Source of the DNA: Dokdonia sp. Dokd-P16
GTDB lineage: Bacteria > Bacteroidota > Bacteroidia > Flavobacteriales > Flavobacteriaceae
Assembly: GCF_003095655.1 (NCBI RefSeq)
Contig: NZ_CP029151.1
Location: 1,115,001 to 1,179,000 of the forward strand
Direction: 5' to 3'
Length of the DNA stretch: 64,000 nucleotides
Positions 24,649 through 34,749 of this stretch are shown here, one piece after another (within the stretch, counting starts at the first letter, position 1; each line of letters opens with the position of its first letter). The notes under the pieces are model-generated. The model saw nothing but the letters and a program-made list of their open reading frames with translations. It did no database searches and had not been told where the DNA came from. The translations under genes were made by a program, and so were the position numbers.

Positions 24649-25527
24649 ATGTACTTACGAAGAATTCTCTTTTTTACATATTTCCTGCTCGGAGCTACCG
24701 CTTACGGCCAACTTACTGCTTATGAATATATGGGAGTTATAAAGCTTAATGATTCTGCTTTTATATCCTATAAACTAGCCTTTGAAGAAGTGGATGGTAG
24801 AGTACAAGGATACTCCATGGCAGATTTAGGAGGGAAACACGAAACTAAGTCAAATATCAAAGGAATTTACGACAGTGAAAACAAAATATTCTCCTTTGCC
24901 GAATATGATATTGTGTACACAAAATCTCCACTAGGTGAGGTAGACATGTGTCTCATAAACTTTGAAGGTAAAATGAGAAATCTTGAAAACAACAAAGCTT
25001 TTAGCGGTGATTTTAAAGGACTATACCCAGACAAGAGTTCATGCCTAGATGGGATGCTCATCATGTCTGCCACAGAAGAGGCGCAAGCTAGAATTGCCAA
25101 GCTAGACAAGAAGATTCAGAAATCTAAAAAGGTAAGTCAAGAATTAAAAGATAGAATTTCGGCAAAACGTTCTGTAGACACGCTTACCATGAGTATCGTA
25201 AGGAAAAATGAAAACCTCAACGTCTTTACAAAGACAAAGGATGTTGTGATTTCTATATATGATTCAGGAAAGGTTGATGATGACCGCATTAATCTATTTG
25301 TGGATGATATACTTATACTAGAAGATTACTCAATAGAAAAAGCTAAAAAGCAAATACCAATCACTATTACCAAGAAAACAACCGTAGTACGCGTAGAAGC
25401 CCTTACAGAAGGAACCTCTGCTCCAAATACAGTTAAAGTAGAAATAAAAGACGGCCCAAGTTTAATAACTACGAGAACGAGTTTAAAAACTGGGGAAAAG
25501 GCCGAACTTACTTTAGTGAGGCAGTAA
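24649..25527 (+). CDS. Secreted protein of unknown function
   Basis: A 292-residue exported protein with a signal peptide ending near GATAYGQ. It has a beta-rich N-terminal half (about 20-140), a short charged helix (ARIAKLDKKIQKSKKVSQEL) and a C-terminal domain (about 190-292) with KDVVISIYDSGKVDDDRINLFVDD, typical of Bacteroidetes proteins that end in a beta-sandwich of unknown function. I cannot name a family with confidence. It is a single gene. Confidence 0.7.
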   Translation: MYLRRILFFTYFLLGATAYGQLTAYEYMGVIKLNDSAFISYKLAFEEVDGRVQGYSMADLGGKHETKSNIKGIYDSENKIFSFAEYDIVYTKSPLGEVDMCLINFEGKMRNLENNKAFSGDFKGLYPDKSSCLDGMLIMSATEEAQARIAKLDKKIQKSKKVSQELKDRISAKRSVDTLTMSIVRKNENLNVFTKTKDVVISIYDSGKVDDDRINLFVDDILILEDYSIEKAKKQIPITITKKTTVVRVEALTEGTSAPNTVKVEIKDGPSLITTRTSLKTGEKAELTLVRQ

Positions 25528-25557
25528 AAGAAGTTAGATTTCCTCTTAATAAAGCAC

Positions 25558-25587
25558 AAAAAACCCACGCTATAAACGTGGGTTTTG
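25558..25587. terminator. Terminator
   Basis: The stem aaaacccacg/cgtgggtttt lies between convergent genes. The same hairpin recurs at 26531-26560. Confidence 0.85.
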
Positions 25588-25605
25588 ATTAACTCTATCA
25601 ATTTA

Positions 25606-26385
25606 TTAGTTACACTGTAAATTGGTGAGATAGTTAGTTATATTCCTATCCTCATCTACTGAGAAAAGATTGTAATGGTATTTCTTATTAAACATCTTAT
25701 TACCATGTTTGAAACTATTTTTAACATTACTCTCCATACCCGATATAAGTGTTGAGCAGTCACCGAAATATTTTTTTACAGTTTCTATTGAATTTATACT
25801 TTTTTCCTGAGTTAAGGAATGAGCCCATTCCTTTTCTACGACATTACCTTGCTTATCAAATACAGTAAAGAAGTTTACATCTCTGTATACCCTACTAGCA
25901 AGGGTATATTTATCACTTTCAGCTACTATTTCCATTAATCGATAAGTCTTTTTCTTTGGAACCAACATTTTTAACACAATCTCCTTTGTTCCAGAATTAG
26001 AAAGATTAAAATAATATGTGACCGCGCCTCCCCCAACTGATTGTCCAATAAATTCAAATTTTTTCAAGGCTTCTACATCTAGAACCACCTCGTTTATATC
26101 TTTAATATCGATATCGTTTATTTCTCCATCCTCATCAAAATAATATAAAACCTGAGCACCATAGGTTATTCTACCCCAAATGCGTTGACTTACCCCTACA
26201 TTTTTATTAGCTAATTGTAATTTAGGTGTATGCTTCTTTTTTCCAGATTTAGCCTTCTGGTTATTTTCTCCATCATGCAAAGTAATTATAGATCCATCTT
26301 GCATTGTAATCTCACCGAAAATGTTTTGAGCATTAGCAGTTGTAAATAAAGCACCCATAAAAAGGGCAAGTAGCAATTTTTTCAT
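25606..26385 (-). CDS. Secreted protein of unknown function
   Basis: A 259-residue exported protein starting at the ATG at 26385, where a clean signal peptide begins (MKKLLLALFMGALFTTANAQ); an upstream in-frame ATG at 26442 would put this signal internally. The mature N-terminus has IFGEITMQDGSIITLHDG and a basic QKAKSGKKKHTPK patch. The C-terminal half contains two cysteines. I recognise no domain. Confidence 0.7.
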   Translation of the reverse strand: MKKLLLALFMGALFTTANAQNIFGEITMQDGSIITLHDGENNQKAKSGKKKHTPKLQLANKNVGVSQRIWGRITYGAQVLYYFDEDGEINDIDIKDINEVVLDVEALKKFEFIGQSVGGGAVTYYFNLSNSGTKEIVLKMLVPKKKTYRLMEIVAESDKYTLASRVYRDVNFFTVFDKQGNVVEKEWAHSLTQEKSINSIETVKKYFGDCSTLISGMESNVKNSFKHGNKMFNKKYHYNLFSVDEDRNITNYLTNLQCN

Positions 26386-26530
26386 ATTATTTTTTTTGTT
26401 TAAGATGCTCAATATATGCATATTGCAAAAATTCACTTGCATAATTCTATTTAAAATGTGTCAAATTTTGTTTCCCCGCCCCTAAAGGGAGCAAAATTCT
26501 TTAACTGTCAGTACATTCAAACTAACGCAC

Positions 26531-26560
26531 AAAAAAACCCACGCTATAAACGTGGGTTTT
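26531..26560. terminator. Terminator after ahcY
   Basis: The stem aaaacccacg/cgtgggtttt lies 56 bp past the ahcY stop, next to a shortened genome palindrome (26573-26585). It duplicates the hairpin at 25558-25587. Confidence 0.8.
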
Positions 26561-26615
26561 GTAATCTAACATTTTCGCGAAAGCGAAAAAATTACTATTC
26601 CTGTGCGACTCGCAC

Positions 26616-27932
26616 CTAGTATCTGTAGTACTCAGGCTTAAATGGCCCTTCTACTGTCACACCGATGTAGTCTGCTTGCTCTGTAGAAAGAGTTTCTAGC
26701 TCTACACCTAGACGTGATAAGTGCAATGCTGCTACTTTCTCATCAAGGTGCTTAGGAAGCATGTATACTTCGTTGTTATAGTTTGCACTGTTTTTCCAAA
26801 GTTCGATTTGTGCTAGCGTCTGGTTTGTAAATGAGTTACTCATTACAAAACTAGGGTGACCTGTTGCACAACCTAAGTTTACAAGACGACCTTCTGCAAG
26901 AACAATAATATCTTTACCGTCTATAGTATACTTATCTACTTGTGGCTTGATTTCATCCTTAGTTGCTCCGTGTGTGCTGTTTAACCAGCCCATGTCGATC
27001 TCATTATCAAAGTGACCTATGTTACATACAATCACCTTATCCTTCATAGCCTCAAAGTGCTCTGGGCGTATGATGTCTTTGTTTCCAGTTGTAGTAATCA
27101 CAATATCTGCGTTACCTACTACAGAGTTAAGTTTCTTTACTTCAAATCCGTCCATTGCAGCTTGAAGTGCACAGATAGGATCAATTTCAGTTACTGTAAC
27201 AATAGATCCAGCACCTTTAAAAGAAGCTGCTGTTCCTTTACCTACATCTCCGTATCCACATACTACTACACGCTTTCCAGCAAGCATAGTATCTGTAGCA
27301 CGACGTATAGCATCTACCGCACTCTCACGACATCCGTACTTGTTGTCAAACTTAGACTTAGTTACAGAATCATTTACGTTTATTGCTGGCATAGGTAATG
27401 TTCCTTTCTTTACACGCTCGTAAAGACGGTGTACACCAGTCGTAGTTTCTTCAGAAAGACCTTTGATATCTTTTGCAAGTTCTGGGTAACGATCTAATAC
27501 CATGTTAGTAAGATCACCTCCATCATCAAGGATCATGTTTAATGGCTTACGATCTTCTCCAAAGAAAAGTGTTTGCTCGATACACCAGTCAAATTCTTCT
27601 TCATTCATCCCTTTCCAAGCATATACTGGTATTCCAGCATCTGCAATGGCTGCAGCAGCTTGATCTTGAGTAGAAAATATGTTACAAGAAGACCAAGTTA
27701 CCTCTGCTCCTAGTGCTTTTAATGTTTCAATTAAAACAGCTGTCTGTATTGTCATATGCAGACATCCTGCAATACGAGCACCTTTAAGCGGCTGCTCATC
27801 TCCATACTCTTCACGTAGAGACATAAGCCCAGGCATCTCTGCCTCTGCAAGTTCGATCTCTTTGCGTCCCCAGCCTGCTAGGGAAATATCTTTTACTTTG
27901 TACGGTACGTACGGTACTGTCTTTGTGCTCAT
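26616..27932 (-). CDS. ahcY: Adenosylhomocysteinase
   Basis: Hydrolyses S-adenosylhomocysteine to adenosine and homocysteine in the methyl cycle; cytoplasmic, NAD-dependent. 438 residues from the ATG at 27932 ([15 protein letters not shown]); a longer in-frame start at 27968 adds 12 atypical residues. Motifs: [16 protein letters not shown], the NAD-binding GYGDVGKG (residues about 226-233), [11 protein letters not shown], and the C-terminal family end PFKPEYYRY. Confidence 0.96.
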   Translation of the reverse strand: MSTKTVPYVPYKVKDISLAGWGRKEIELAEAEMPGLMSLREEYGDEQPLKGARIAGCLHMTIQTAVLIETLKALGAEVTWSSCNIFSTQDQAAAAIADAGIPVYAWKGMNEEEFDWCIEQTLFFGEDRKPLNMILDDGGDLTNMVLDRYPELAKDIKGLSEETTTGVHRLYERVKKGTLPMPAINVNDSVTKSKFDNKYGCRESAVDAIRRATDTMLAGKRVVVCGYGDVGKGTAASFKGAGSIVTVTEIDPICALQAAMDGFEVKKLNSVVGNADIVITTTGNKDIIRPEHFEAMKDKVIVCNIGHFDNEIDMGWLNSTHGATKDEIKPQVDKYTIDGKDIIVLAEGRLVNLGCATGHPSFVMSNSFTNQTLAQIELWKNSANYNNEVYMLPKHLDEKVAALHLSRLGVELETLSTEQADYIGVTVEGPFKPEYYRY

Positions 27933-28003
27933 AATTTGTATATTTAGCTTATTTCTTAGCAGTGGCAAATTTACGCAATACCTTACAGAAAACCTTTTAA
28001 TCG

Positions 28004-28627
28004 ATGCCTCTTTACAAAACGATAACAGTTAGCTCGAGTACAACAGTCTATATTTGGAAGATTGAAGAAGATATTACTACGCTTTCGCGAAATATAAAAC
28101 TCACAGATCATTGCCAAAATAGACTCAAGGGAATGAAGTCTGAGCTTCATCAAAGAGGTTTCATGAGTATACGCCATCTCCTCGCCGAAGCAGGCTACAC
28201 AGATTTTGACTTATATTATGATAAAAACGGAAAACCTCATCTGCATGATGGCAAGCAAATCTCTATCACACATAGCTACACCTTTACTGCCATTATTGTA
28301 AGTGATCAACCCGTAGGTATCGACATAGAAAAGCAACGTGACAAAATCTTACGCATTGCTCATAAATTTACACCCATAGAAGAATACTACACACTTACTA
28401 ATGCAGATGCTCGCATGCGCAAACTCACTATTGTATGGGGAGCAAAAGAGTCACTTTATAAACTATATTCACAAGAAGGGCTCAGTTTTTTAAAGCATAT
28501 TGACGTTACAGATTTTGATTTTGATGATGCTAAGACTACAGCGACGGTAAATTATGAAGGTGCAGTCTCCACCTATGATCTCACCTTTATGGAGTTCGAG
28601 GGATTTACCTGTGTATATGGGTTTTAA
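28004..28627 (+). CDS. 4'-phosphopantetheinyl transferase superfamily protein
   Basis: Transfers phosphopantetheine from CoA to a carrier protein serine. 207 residues, Sfp-like in size. The metal/CoA-binding motifs are visible: [24 protein letters not shown] (about 86-109) and the WGAKESLYK motif (about 146-154). The carrier target is not identifiable here; fatty-acid or secondary-metabolite carriers are both possible. The gene contains a shortened genome palindrome near its start (28080-28092). Confidence 0.9.
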   Translation: MPLYKTITVSSSTTVYIWKIEEDITTLSRNIKLTDHCQNRLKGMKSELHQRGFMSIRHLLAEAGYTDFDLYYDKNGKPHLHDGKQISITHSYTFTAIIVSDQPVGIDIEKQRDKILRIAHKFTPIEEYYTLTNADARMRKLTIVWGAKESLYKLYSQEGLSFLKHIDVTDFDFDDAKTTATVNYEGAVSTYDLTFMEFEGFTCVYGF

Positions 28628-28726
28628 TTTTGGCCCCGATAGCTATCGCGATTTAAAGTTTTACTTGCGTTTACGGTTATTAATAATGAATAGCATTCTT
28701 TGTACTGCAATTCCTACCTTCGTGTG

Positions 28727-29440
28727 GTGACTATATATTCCCAAATCAAACACAAAAAAGAAGAAGGCGGTAAACTACTCGCAATTCTCATAGATCCAGA
28801 TAAGTTTGAATTGGATCCCGCTTTCGCGAAAGCGTACTTAAAAAAACTACCCGCTACTACAACCCATATTTTTATAGGCGGCAGTACAGATCCAGCACGT
28901 AAAACAGCAACTGTGGTTCGACTTCTAAAAGCCGAAACATCATTACCAATTATTCTGTTTCCTGGAAATTACAATCAGGTTACTCCAGATGCAGATGCAA
29001 TATTATTTTTATCCCTATTATCTGGTGATAATGCCGAATTTTTAATAGGCCAGCAAACCAAAGCTGCAAGAGCAGTACAACAAAGCAAGCTTGAAGTGAT
29101 CCCTACTGGATACTTACTCATAGAAGGCGGATCTGTAACTGCTGTGCAACGAGTGAGCCAGACCAGCCCAATGTCGCAAGGTGATGTAGAACGCATAGTA
29201 GACACGGCACTTGCAGGACAATATTTAGGTAAAAAATGTATCTATCTAGAAGCAGGAAGCGGCGCAAAAACAGCGGTGCAACCTTCAATTATTAAAGAAG
29301 TTTGCAATGCGCTCACCATCCCAGTAATCGTGGGCGGAGGTATTAGAAATTCTACTCAAATGGATCTAGCCTACGAAGCTGGTGCAACAATGGTCGTTAT
29401 AGGCACAGCTTTTGAAGACAACTCGTGGAATGACCTCTAA
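28727..29440 (+). CDS. Geranylgeranylglyceryl/heptaprenylglyceryl phosphate synthase
   Basis: A PcrB/GGGPS-family TIM barrel that joins a polyprenyl diphosphate to glycerol-1-phosphate, giving ether lipids; the family is known in Bacteroidetes. 237 residues from a GTG at 28727 (VTIYSQIKHKK). Motifs: ILIDPDKFELD (about 20-30), FIGGSTDPA, LFPGNYNQV, YLEAGSGA and the C-terminal IVGGGIRNS and MVVIGTAFE phosphate-binding loops. A full genome palindrome is read in frame as AFAKA (28819-28834). Confidence 0.92.
   Translation: MTIYSQIKHKKEEGGKLLAILIDPDKFELDPAFAKAYLKKLPATTTHIFIGGSTDPARKTATVVRLLKAETSLPIILFPGNYNQVTPDADAILFLSLLSGDNAEFLIGQQTKAARAVQQSKLEVIPTGYLLIEGGSVTAVQRVSQTSPMSQGDVERIVDTALAGQYLGKKCIYLEAGSGAKTAVQPSIIKEVCNALTIPVIVGGGIRNSTQMDLAYEAGATMVVIGTAFEDNSWNDL
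28819..28834. repeat. Genome palindrome, full copy
   Basis: CGCTTTCGCGAAAGCG inside the prenylglyceryl phosphate synthase gene, read as PAFAKAY. Confidence 0.95.
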
Positions 29441-29459
29441 TTAATATTATATCACCCTC

Positions 29460-30419
29460 ATGAAATACATCATTTATCTAATAACGATTCTCATCACAAC
29501 ACAACTACTAAGTCAAACGACTTATGTAGTTGATGCAGTGTCAAAAACACCAGTATCCTTTGCTACTATTTCTTTTGGTGATGGAAGAGGAACGTTTGCA
29601 GGCGACGTTGGTGAGTTTACTTTTATTAGCTCAAAATATAAGGATATAGACAGTCTGTACATTTCGGCTATAGGTTTTAAAGAACAGGCCTTTGCTGCCG
29701 CTAGCTTACCCAAAAAGATTTTTTTAGCTCCAGAGGCTAGCTTACTTTCTGAAGTTATCGTTACCGCAGAAAAGAAAGGCAAATACAAAAAGAAGAAACA
29801 CAAGGAGACTACACACACTAATTATTATAACTGCTGGCTCCCTACCGTAGAAAGTGAGGTTGCTGTTCTTTTTAATCGTGAGGATGGAAAATCTTCAAAA
29901 ATTGCCCAACTGTGGATTCCTATAAACTCAGAAAAGGAATATCGCAAAAAAGGTAACATGAAATTTTCTACCTTGTTCCGCATTCAGTTTTATAAGAATG
30001 AGAATGGACTGCCTGGGACACCTGTAATTCATAGGGATATTGTTTTTCGCGTAAGCGAGCAAGATGATGAGATGTACGAGCTCGATATAGATAAATATCA
30101 AATCTTTATTCCTAGAGACGGGATTTTTGCCTCCTTGCAAGTACTAGGGTATGCAGATAAAGAAGGAAAGCTTATACAGACTAAAAAATATAATGAAATT
30201 GAAACTCCTAGAGGAATTCAAAAAGTATCTGTTACTTTTAGACCTCTATTACCGTTTACAAGTGAATTGCCATCACAAAAAACGTATGTGAGAAGAGTCT
30301 TTTTTAATGATAAAAAATGGCAGGTCTTTGACCGTACTTACAATGAGCATTCAGCGCTTGTAAAAACTGGAAATGTAAATTATGGAATGGGTGCATTACT
30401 ACACATTTATCAAGAATAA
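29460..30419 (+). CDS. CarboxypepD_reg-like secreted protein
   Basis: A 319-residue exported protein (signal MKYIIYLITILITTQLLSQ) with an N-terminal CarboxypepD_reg-like domain (about 20-110), ending in LLSEVIVTAEKKGK and a Lys-rich linker. The C-terminal half (about 130-319) is beta-rich and shared with the 10153-10959 protein, including IPRDGIFASLQVLGY. The function is unknown; the domain mix suggests an outer-surface or periplasmic partner of a transporter. The thiamine-binding-like gene follows 6 bp later. Confidence 0.75.
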   Translation: MKYIIYLITILITTQLLSQTTYVVDAVSKTPVSFATISFGDGRGTFAGDVGEFTFISSKYKDIDSLYISAIGFKEQAFAAASLPKKIFLAPEASLLSEVIVTAEKKGKYKKKKHKETTHTNYYNCWLPTVESEVAVLFNREDGKSSKIAQLWIPINSEKEYRKKGNMKFSTLFRIQFYKNENGLPGTPVIHRDIVFRVSEQDDEMYELDIDKYQIFIPRDGIFASLQVLGYADKEGKLIQTKKYNEIETPRGIQKVSVTFRPLLPFTSELPSQKTYVRRVFFNDKKWQVFDRTYNEHSALVKTGNVNYGMGALLHIYQE

Positions 30420-30424
30420 CAACT

Positions 30425-30685
30425 ATGCAAATCTCTGTAGATCTTACTTTTAGTCCGCTACAAAATGATTATGAAATGTATATCATTTCTATTATAAAGC
30501 GACTACGTGATTCTGGTCTTACCATTGTAGAAAATCCTCTTGCCACTCAAGTATATGGGGACTATGACAAGGTGATGACTACACTTACTAAAGAAATGAA
30601 GCGCAGCTTTGAGGAAATAGGCATCGGTCTATTTTATATTAAAATTGTAAAAACAGATCGCTCTGATTATGTCGCAGATTTTTGA
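30425..30685 (+). CDS. Thiamine-binding/YkoF-like (MTH1187) protein
   Basis: An 86-residue protein matching the Thiamine_BP (MTH1187/YkoF) fold: MQISVDLTFSPLQNDYEMYI, then a helix, a central DYDKVMTTLTKEMKRSFEE helix and FYIKIVKTDRSD. Family members bind thiamine or its precursors. It overlaps the PnuC-like permease gene by 17 bp, so the two are coupled and likely act in vitamin uptake. Confidence 0.8.
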   Translation: MQISVDLTFSPLQNDYEMYIISIIKRLRDSGLTIVENPLATQVYGDYDKVMTTLTKEMKRSFEEIGIGLFYIKIVKTDRSDYVADF

Positions 30686-31301
30686 TTTCCTTTTTGGGCA
30701 GTATGCCACATACGACACCTTAGACATTGTCTTAGAACTTATAGCTGCGGTATTTACAATCGCATCTGTAGTCTACTCAAAACAAAATAACGTTCTCGTT
30801 TTTCCAACTGGGATGATTTGCACAGCAATCTTTGTGTATCTACTTCTCAAATGGGGACTACTGGGAGACATGATGATTAATGGATATTACTTCGTTATGA
30901 GTGTTTATGGATGGTATGTCTGGACAAAAAAAGTAGATGGCATTGCGGTCACTCCTATTACGAGAACTACTAGAAAAGAGCACCTACTATCTGCTATCAT
31001 TTTTATAACATCTGCGATTTTTGTGTACATCGTGTATATCATTTTCGATAAAATTGAACACTGGACATCTTATGTAGATATGATCACCACGGGAATATTT
31101 TTTGTAGGCATGTGGCTCATGGCTAAACGTAAAATTGAGAATTGGATTTACTGGATTATAGGTGATATCATCACAGTACCTCTTTATTTTTATAAAGGAC
31201 TCACTTTCAGTAGTATTTTATATTTTGCACTCACTATCATTGCCATTTTTGGATATTTAGCATGGAAAAAGAACTTAGACAAGTCAGTAGTAATTGCATA
31301 A
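30669..31301 (+). CDS. PnuC-family vitamin transporter (possibly thiamine, PnuT-like)
   Basis: A 210-residue inner-membrane permease with about seven hydrophobic segments. PnuC landmarks are NVLVFPTGMICTAIFVYLLL, GYYFVMSVYGWYVW (about 77-90) and a C-terminal WIYWIIGDIITVPLYFYKGL. PnuC takes up nicotinamide riboside and PnuT takes up thiamine. The overlap with a thiamine-binding-like gene favours thiamine, while the NadR-like kinase downstream favours nicotinamide riboside. I leave it open. Confidence 0.85.
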   Translation: MSQIFDFLFGQYATYDTLDIVLELIAAVFTIASVVYSKQNNVLVFPTGMICTAIFVYLLLKWGLLGDMMINGYYFVMSVYGWYVWTKKVDGIAVTPITRTTRKEHLLSAIIFITSAIFVYIVYIIFDKIEHWTSYVDMITTGIFFVGMWLMAKRKIENWIYWIIGDIITVPLYFYKGLTFSSILYFALTIIAIFGYLAWKKNLDKSVVIA

Positions 31302-31822
31302 GAATTTGCCTTATTGGACCAGAAAGTAGTGGGAAAAGTACGCTTTCTCGAAAGCTAGCTCAGCATTACAACGCACCCTTAGTGCTAGAATATGCAAGAG
31401 AATATCTTCAAAATTTATGGGACAAAGAGCAAAAGATATGTAGACCTATGGATCTACTACCCATTGCCAAAGGCCAGATAAAACTAGAGAATGCTGCAGT
31501 GAGCAATGCTACAAACCTTGTTATTTGTGACACAGACTTACTCACCACAAAAATATATAGCGAAGCATACTATGATGGATGGTGTCCAGAATTGTTGGAA
31601 AAAATGGCGTTAGAAAATAAATATGATTTGTACCTTTTAACGTACATAGACACTCCTTGGGAGAAAGATGACTTAAGAGATCGCCCAGAAAGAAGAGAGG
31701 AAATGTTTAATTATTTTAAACATACCTTAGAGAAGTATAAAAAACCATTTATTCTTGTAAAAGGCACTGTGCCAGAAAGAATGGTAACTGCTACCAAATC
31801 TATAAATACACTTTTAGTTTGA
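31262..31822 (+). CDS. NadR-like AAA ATPase/kinase
   Basis: A 186-residue P-loop kinase with CLIGPESSGKSTLSRKLAQHY (Walker A at about 18-26), EYAREYLQNLW, and VICDTDLLTTKIYSE as Walker B-like. It matches the ribosylnicotinamide kinase domain of NadR without the NMN adenylyltransferase part. It overlaps the permease gene by 40 bp. In PnuC-type uptake, phosphorylation by such a kinase traps the vitamin inside the cell. Confidence 0.85.
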   Translation: MEKELRQVSSNCIRICLIGPESSGKSTLSRKLAQHYNAPLVLEYAREYLQNLWDKEQKICRPMDLLPIAKGQIKLENAAVSNATNLVICDTDLLTTKIYSEAYYDGWCPELLEKMALENKYDLYLLTYIDTPWEKDDLRDRPERREEMFNYFKHTLEKYKKPFILVKGTVPERMVTATKSINTLLV

Positions 31823-33372
31823 ATATCACAGATCAAGACATAGAGCACATCACAAATTTAGGTGTAACCAGAGAGCAAGTTGAAGAGCAATTCCAGATAC
31901 TCAAGGAAGGAATTCCATTTGCAAACTTGCGAAGTGCGGCAACAAAAGGAAATGGTCTTATTGTGCTCAATCCAGAAGAAGAAAAACAACTAGTACAACA
32001 TTACGAGGATAGTAAAAGTGCAATACATCCATTAAAATTCACTCCAGCATCTGGTGCTGCTACGAGGATGTTCAAATTTCTATTTGAATTTGTAGAAGAC
32101 TACAATCCAAAAGAGGGAAGTATTAACGCATACATAAATAAGAAAGGTGTTCCAGAGTTAAGATTATTTTTTGTTGGCTTAGAGAGCTTCCCTTTCTACA
32201 AGAAAATAAGAGCACGCATTAAAGACAAGTATGGAAAAGATGGTGCAGACATCAATGAAAACAGATTGCGTTTTGTAAAAATAATGCTTGAAGAAAAGGA
32301 GCTTAATTTTGGAAAAAAACCTAAAGGATTATTCCCTTTTCACAGTTATAAGAAATATGTTGCAGCAGCTTTTGAAGAGCATCTTTTTGAAGGTGCTCTG
32401 TATGCAACAAAAGACACCGTTGCCCGACTTCACTTCACAGTTTCAAAAGAACATCAAAAGAGATTTTCAAAACGTTTTGATAAACGCAAAGACTATATAG
32501 AACGTAAGACAGGAATGACCTTTGACATATCTTATTCTTACCAAGACTCAGCTACAGATACAGTAGCCCTTACCGAAACTAATACACTTTTAAGAGATCA
32601 GGAAGGAAAACTCATATTTAGACCTGGAGGGCACGGAGCTTTAATAAACAACTTAAATAAGCAAGATGCAGATATTATATTCATTAAGAATATTGATAAC
32701 GTCGTTGTAAATAAGTACAAGACTCAAGTTGCTTATTATAAAAAAATGCTTGCTGGAAAGTTACTTTCACTTCAAGCAACATCTTTTGAATATCTAAAGA
32801 AAATTGACAGTCAAAGTGACCTTTTAGACAGCGAGCGTATAGAGATTGCGGCCTTCTTAGAAAATGATCTATTCTTAAGGCTTCCTACAAACTATAAAAG
32901 TCTTGAAAACGCAGCACAAACAGATCTTTTGAGAAAATTACTAGATCGCCCTATACGCGTGTGTGGTATGGTAAAAAATGAAGGAGAACCAGGAGGCGGC
33001 CCTTTCTGGGTGATTGACGAAGATGGTACTGAGAGTTTGCAAATTATAGAAAGTGTGCAGATTAATCCCGATGACAAGGAGCAGCAGGAAATTCTTAAAA
33101 ATGCTACACACTTTAATCCAGTAGATATCATTTGCGGTGTAAAAAATTACAAAGGAGAGAAGTATGATCTTCTCAAATATGTAGATTACAAAGCAGGATT
33201 TATCGCATCAAAAAGCTACCAAGGAAGGAAAATTAAAGCACTTGAACATCCAGGACTTTGGAATGGTGCAATGGCACATTGGAACACTATATTTATAGAA
33301 GTTCCGCTAGTTACTTTCAATCCTGTAAAAACGGTTAATGATCTTCTTAAACCAGCTCACCAAGTAAAATAA
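31819..33372 (+). CDS. DUF4301 domain-containing protein
   Basis: A 517-residue cytoplasmic protein from a TTG start overlapping the preceding stop. It matches DUF4301: LGVTREQVEEQFQILKEGIPF (about 14-34), TPASGAATRMFKFLFEF, FRPGGHGALINNLN (about 272-285) and KNEGEPGGGPFWV (about 392-404). The PGG/GHGAL motifs resemble nucleotidyltransferase-like sugar-phosphate enzymes, but no reaction is established. It is the last gene of the vitamin-type operon. Confidence 0.85.
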   Translation: MNITDQDIEHITNLGVTREQVEEQFQILKEGIPFANLRSAATKGNGLIVLNPEEEKQLVQHYEDSKSAIHPLKFTPASGAATRMFKFLFEFVEDYNPKEGSINAYINKKGVPELRLFFVGLESFPFYKKIRARIKDKYGKDGADINENRLRFVKIMLEEKELNFGKKPKGLFPFHSYKKYVAAAFEEHLFEGALYATKDTVARLHFTVSKEHQKRFSKRFDKRKDYIERKTGMTFDISYSYQDSATDTVALTETNTLLRDQEGKLIFRPGGHGALINNLNKQDADIIFIKNIDNVVVNKYKTQVAYYKKMLAGKLLSLQATSFEYLKKIDSQSDLLDSERIEIAAFLENDLFLRLPTNYKSLENAAQTDLLRKLLDRPIRVCGMVKNEGEPGGGPFWVIDEDGTESLQIIESVQINPDDKEQQEILKNATHFNPVDIICGVKNYKGEKYDLLKYVDYKAGFIASKSYQGRKIKALEHPGLWNGAMAHWNTIFIEVPLVTFNPVKTVNDLLKPAHQVK

Positions 33373-33450
33373 CACAATCATAGGTTAAATTTTGTTTAAT
33401 CTTATTTATTAAAAGATAAACAATAAGTATCTTTATTTCAAAATAGAAAT

Positions 33451-34749
33451 ATGGATACCGCACTGGTATGGTTTAGAAATAATCTACGCGTACAGGATAA
33501 TAGCTCACTGACACACGCAATTGCTTCAGGCAAGCGTATTATTGGGCTATATTGTTTTGACCCTAAACAATTTCAAATTGGCGATTTTGGGTTTAAAAAA
33601 ACGGAGAAATATCGCGCTCAATTCTTGATTGAGACTGTTCAGAATCTCAAAAAGAATCTCAACAATCTCAACATCACTTTGATTGTAACTCACGAACATC
33701 CAGAAGTAGCTATACCAGAACTCATAGAGCAACACGACATCTCAGAAATCTACTCTCAAAAAGAGTGGACGCATGAAGAAAATGAAGTTACCCATGCGGT
33801 CGAAGAAAAAATTAATAACGTAAAACACCACTTATACTTTGATCAGTTTCTCTTTCATCCCGAAGATATTCCTTTCGATACTTTCGGAGACATTCCTCAA
33901 GTATTCACTCAATTCCGTAAAAAATGCGAGAAAGAAAGCAGTGTCCAGCCTTTACAAGAAAAAATCGAAGCGCTTCCTTCAGAAAATCTACTCGATGAAG
34001 AAAGCGACATACCTAACTTGCAAGAGCTAGGCTTAGATACTTTTACTAAAGACCATCGCTCTGCTTTCCCATGGAACGGTGGAGAAGACGAGGCTTGGAG
34101 CCGTCTAAATGATTACTTCTGGAATACAAAAAAACTACAGTACTACAAGAAAACACGCAACGGACTCGTAGGCGAAGATTATAGCTCAAAGTTGTCTGCA
34201 TGGCTGGCAAACGGATCTATATCTGCACGCCAAATTTATTGGGAGGTAAAAAAGTTTGAAAAAGAAATTATTTCAAATCAAGATACATATTGGCTCATTT
34301 TTGAATTGATATGGAGAGATTATTTTAAATACGTTTCTCTCAAACACGGGAATGACTTGTTTAAAATAGGCGGGATTCTGAATAAAGAATACGACTGGAA
34401 GCGTAATGATAAAGCCCAGCGTGAATGGATTCATGGCAATACAACATATGACTTTGTAAATGCCAATATGATAGAACTCAAAGAAACAGGATGGATGTCT
34501 AACCGTGGTCGTCAAAATGTTGCGAGCTTTTGGGCCAAAGAGCAACAGCAAGACTGGCGCGTAGGCGCTGCTTACTTTGAAAGTATCCTCATAGATTATG
34601 ACGTGCATAGCAACTGGGCAAACTGGATGTACAACGCAGGTGTAGGAAACGATCCTAGAGACAGAAAATTCAACATTAAAAGGCAGCAGGAAATGTATGA
34701 TGGTAATGGCAAGTTTGTAAGACTATGGACTCAAAATGAATTATTCTAA
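33451..34749 (+). CDS. DASH-type cryptochrome/photolyase
   Basis: A 432-residue flavoprotein with an N-terminal antenna-binding domain (ALVWFRNNLRVQDNSSLTHAI) and a C-terminal FAD domain (about 200-432). The FAD domain includes GEDYSSKLSAWLANGSISARQIYWEVKKFE, LIWRDYFKY, and the NWANWMYNAGVGNDPRDRKFN segment typical of cry-DASH. Cry-DASH proteins repair cyclobutane dimers in single-stranded DNA and some act as light sensors. It is the first of three photolyase-family genes, immediately followed by the next without a gap. Confidence 0.93.
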   Translation: MDTALVWFRNNLRVQDNSSLTHAIASGKRIIGLYCFDPKQFQIGDFGFKKTEKYRAQFLIETVQNLKKNLNNLNITLIVTHEHPEVAIPELIEQHDISEIYSQKEWTHEENEVTHAVEEKINNVKHHLYFDQFLFHPEDIPFDTFGDIPQVFTQFRKKCEKESSVQPLQEKIEALPSENLLDEESDIPNLQELGLDTFTKDHRSAFPWNGGEDEAWSRLNDYFWNTKKLQYYKKTRNGLVGEDYSSKLSAWLANGSISARQIYWEVKKFEKEIISNQDTYWLIFELIWRDYFKYVSLKHGNDLFKIGGILNKEYDWKRNDKAQREWIHGNTTYDFVNANMIELKETGWMSNRGRQNVASFWAKEQQQDWRVGAAYFESILIDYDVHSNWANWMYNAGVGNDPRDRKFNIKRQQEMYDGNGKFVRLWTQNELF

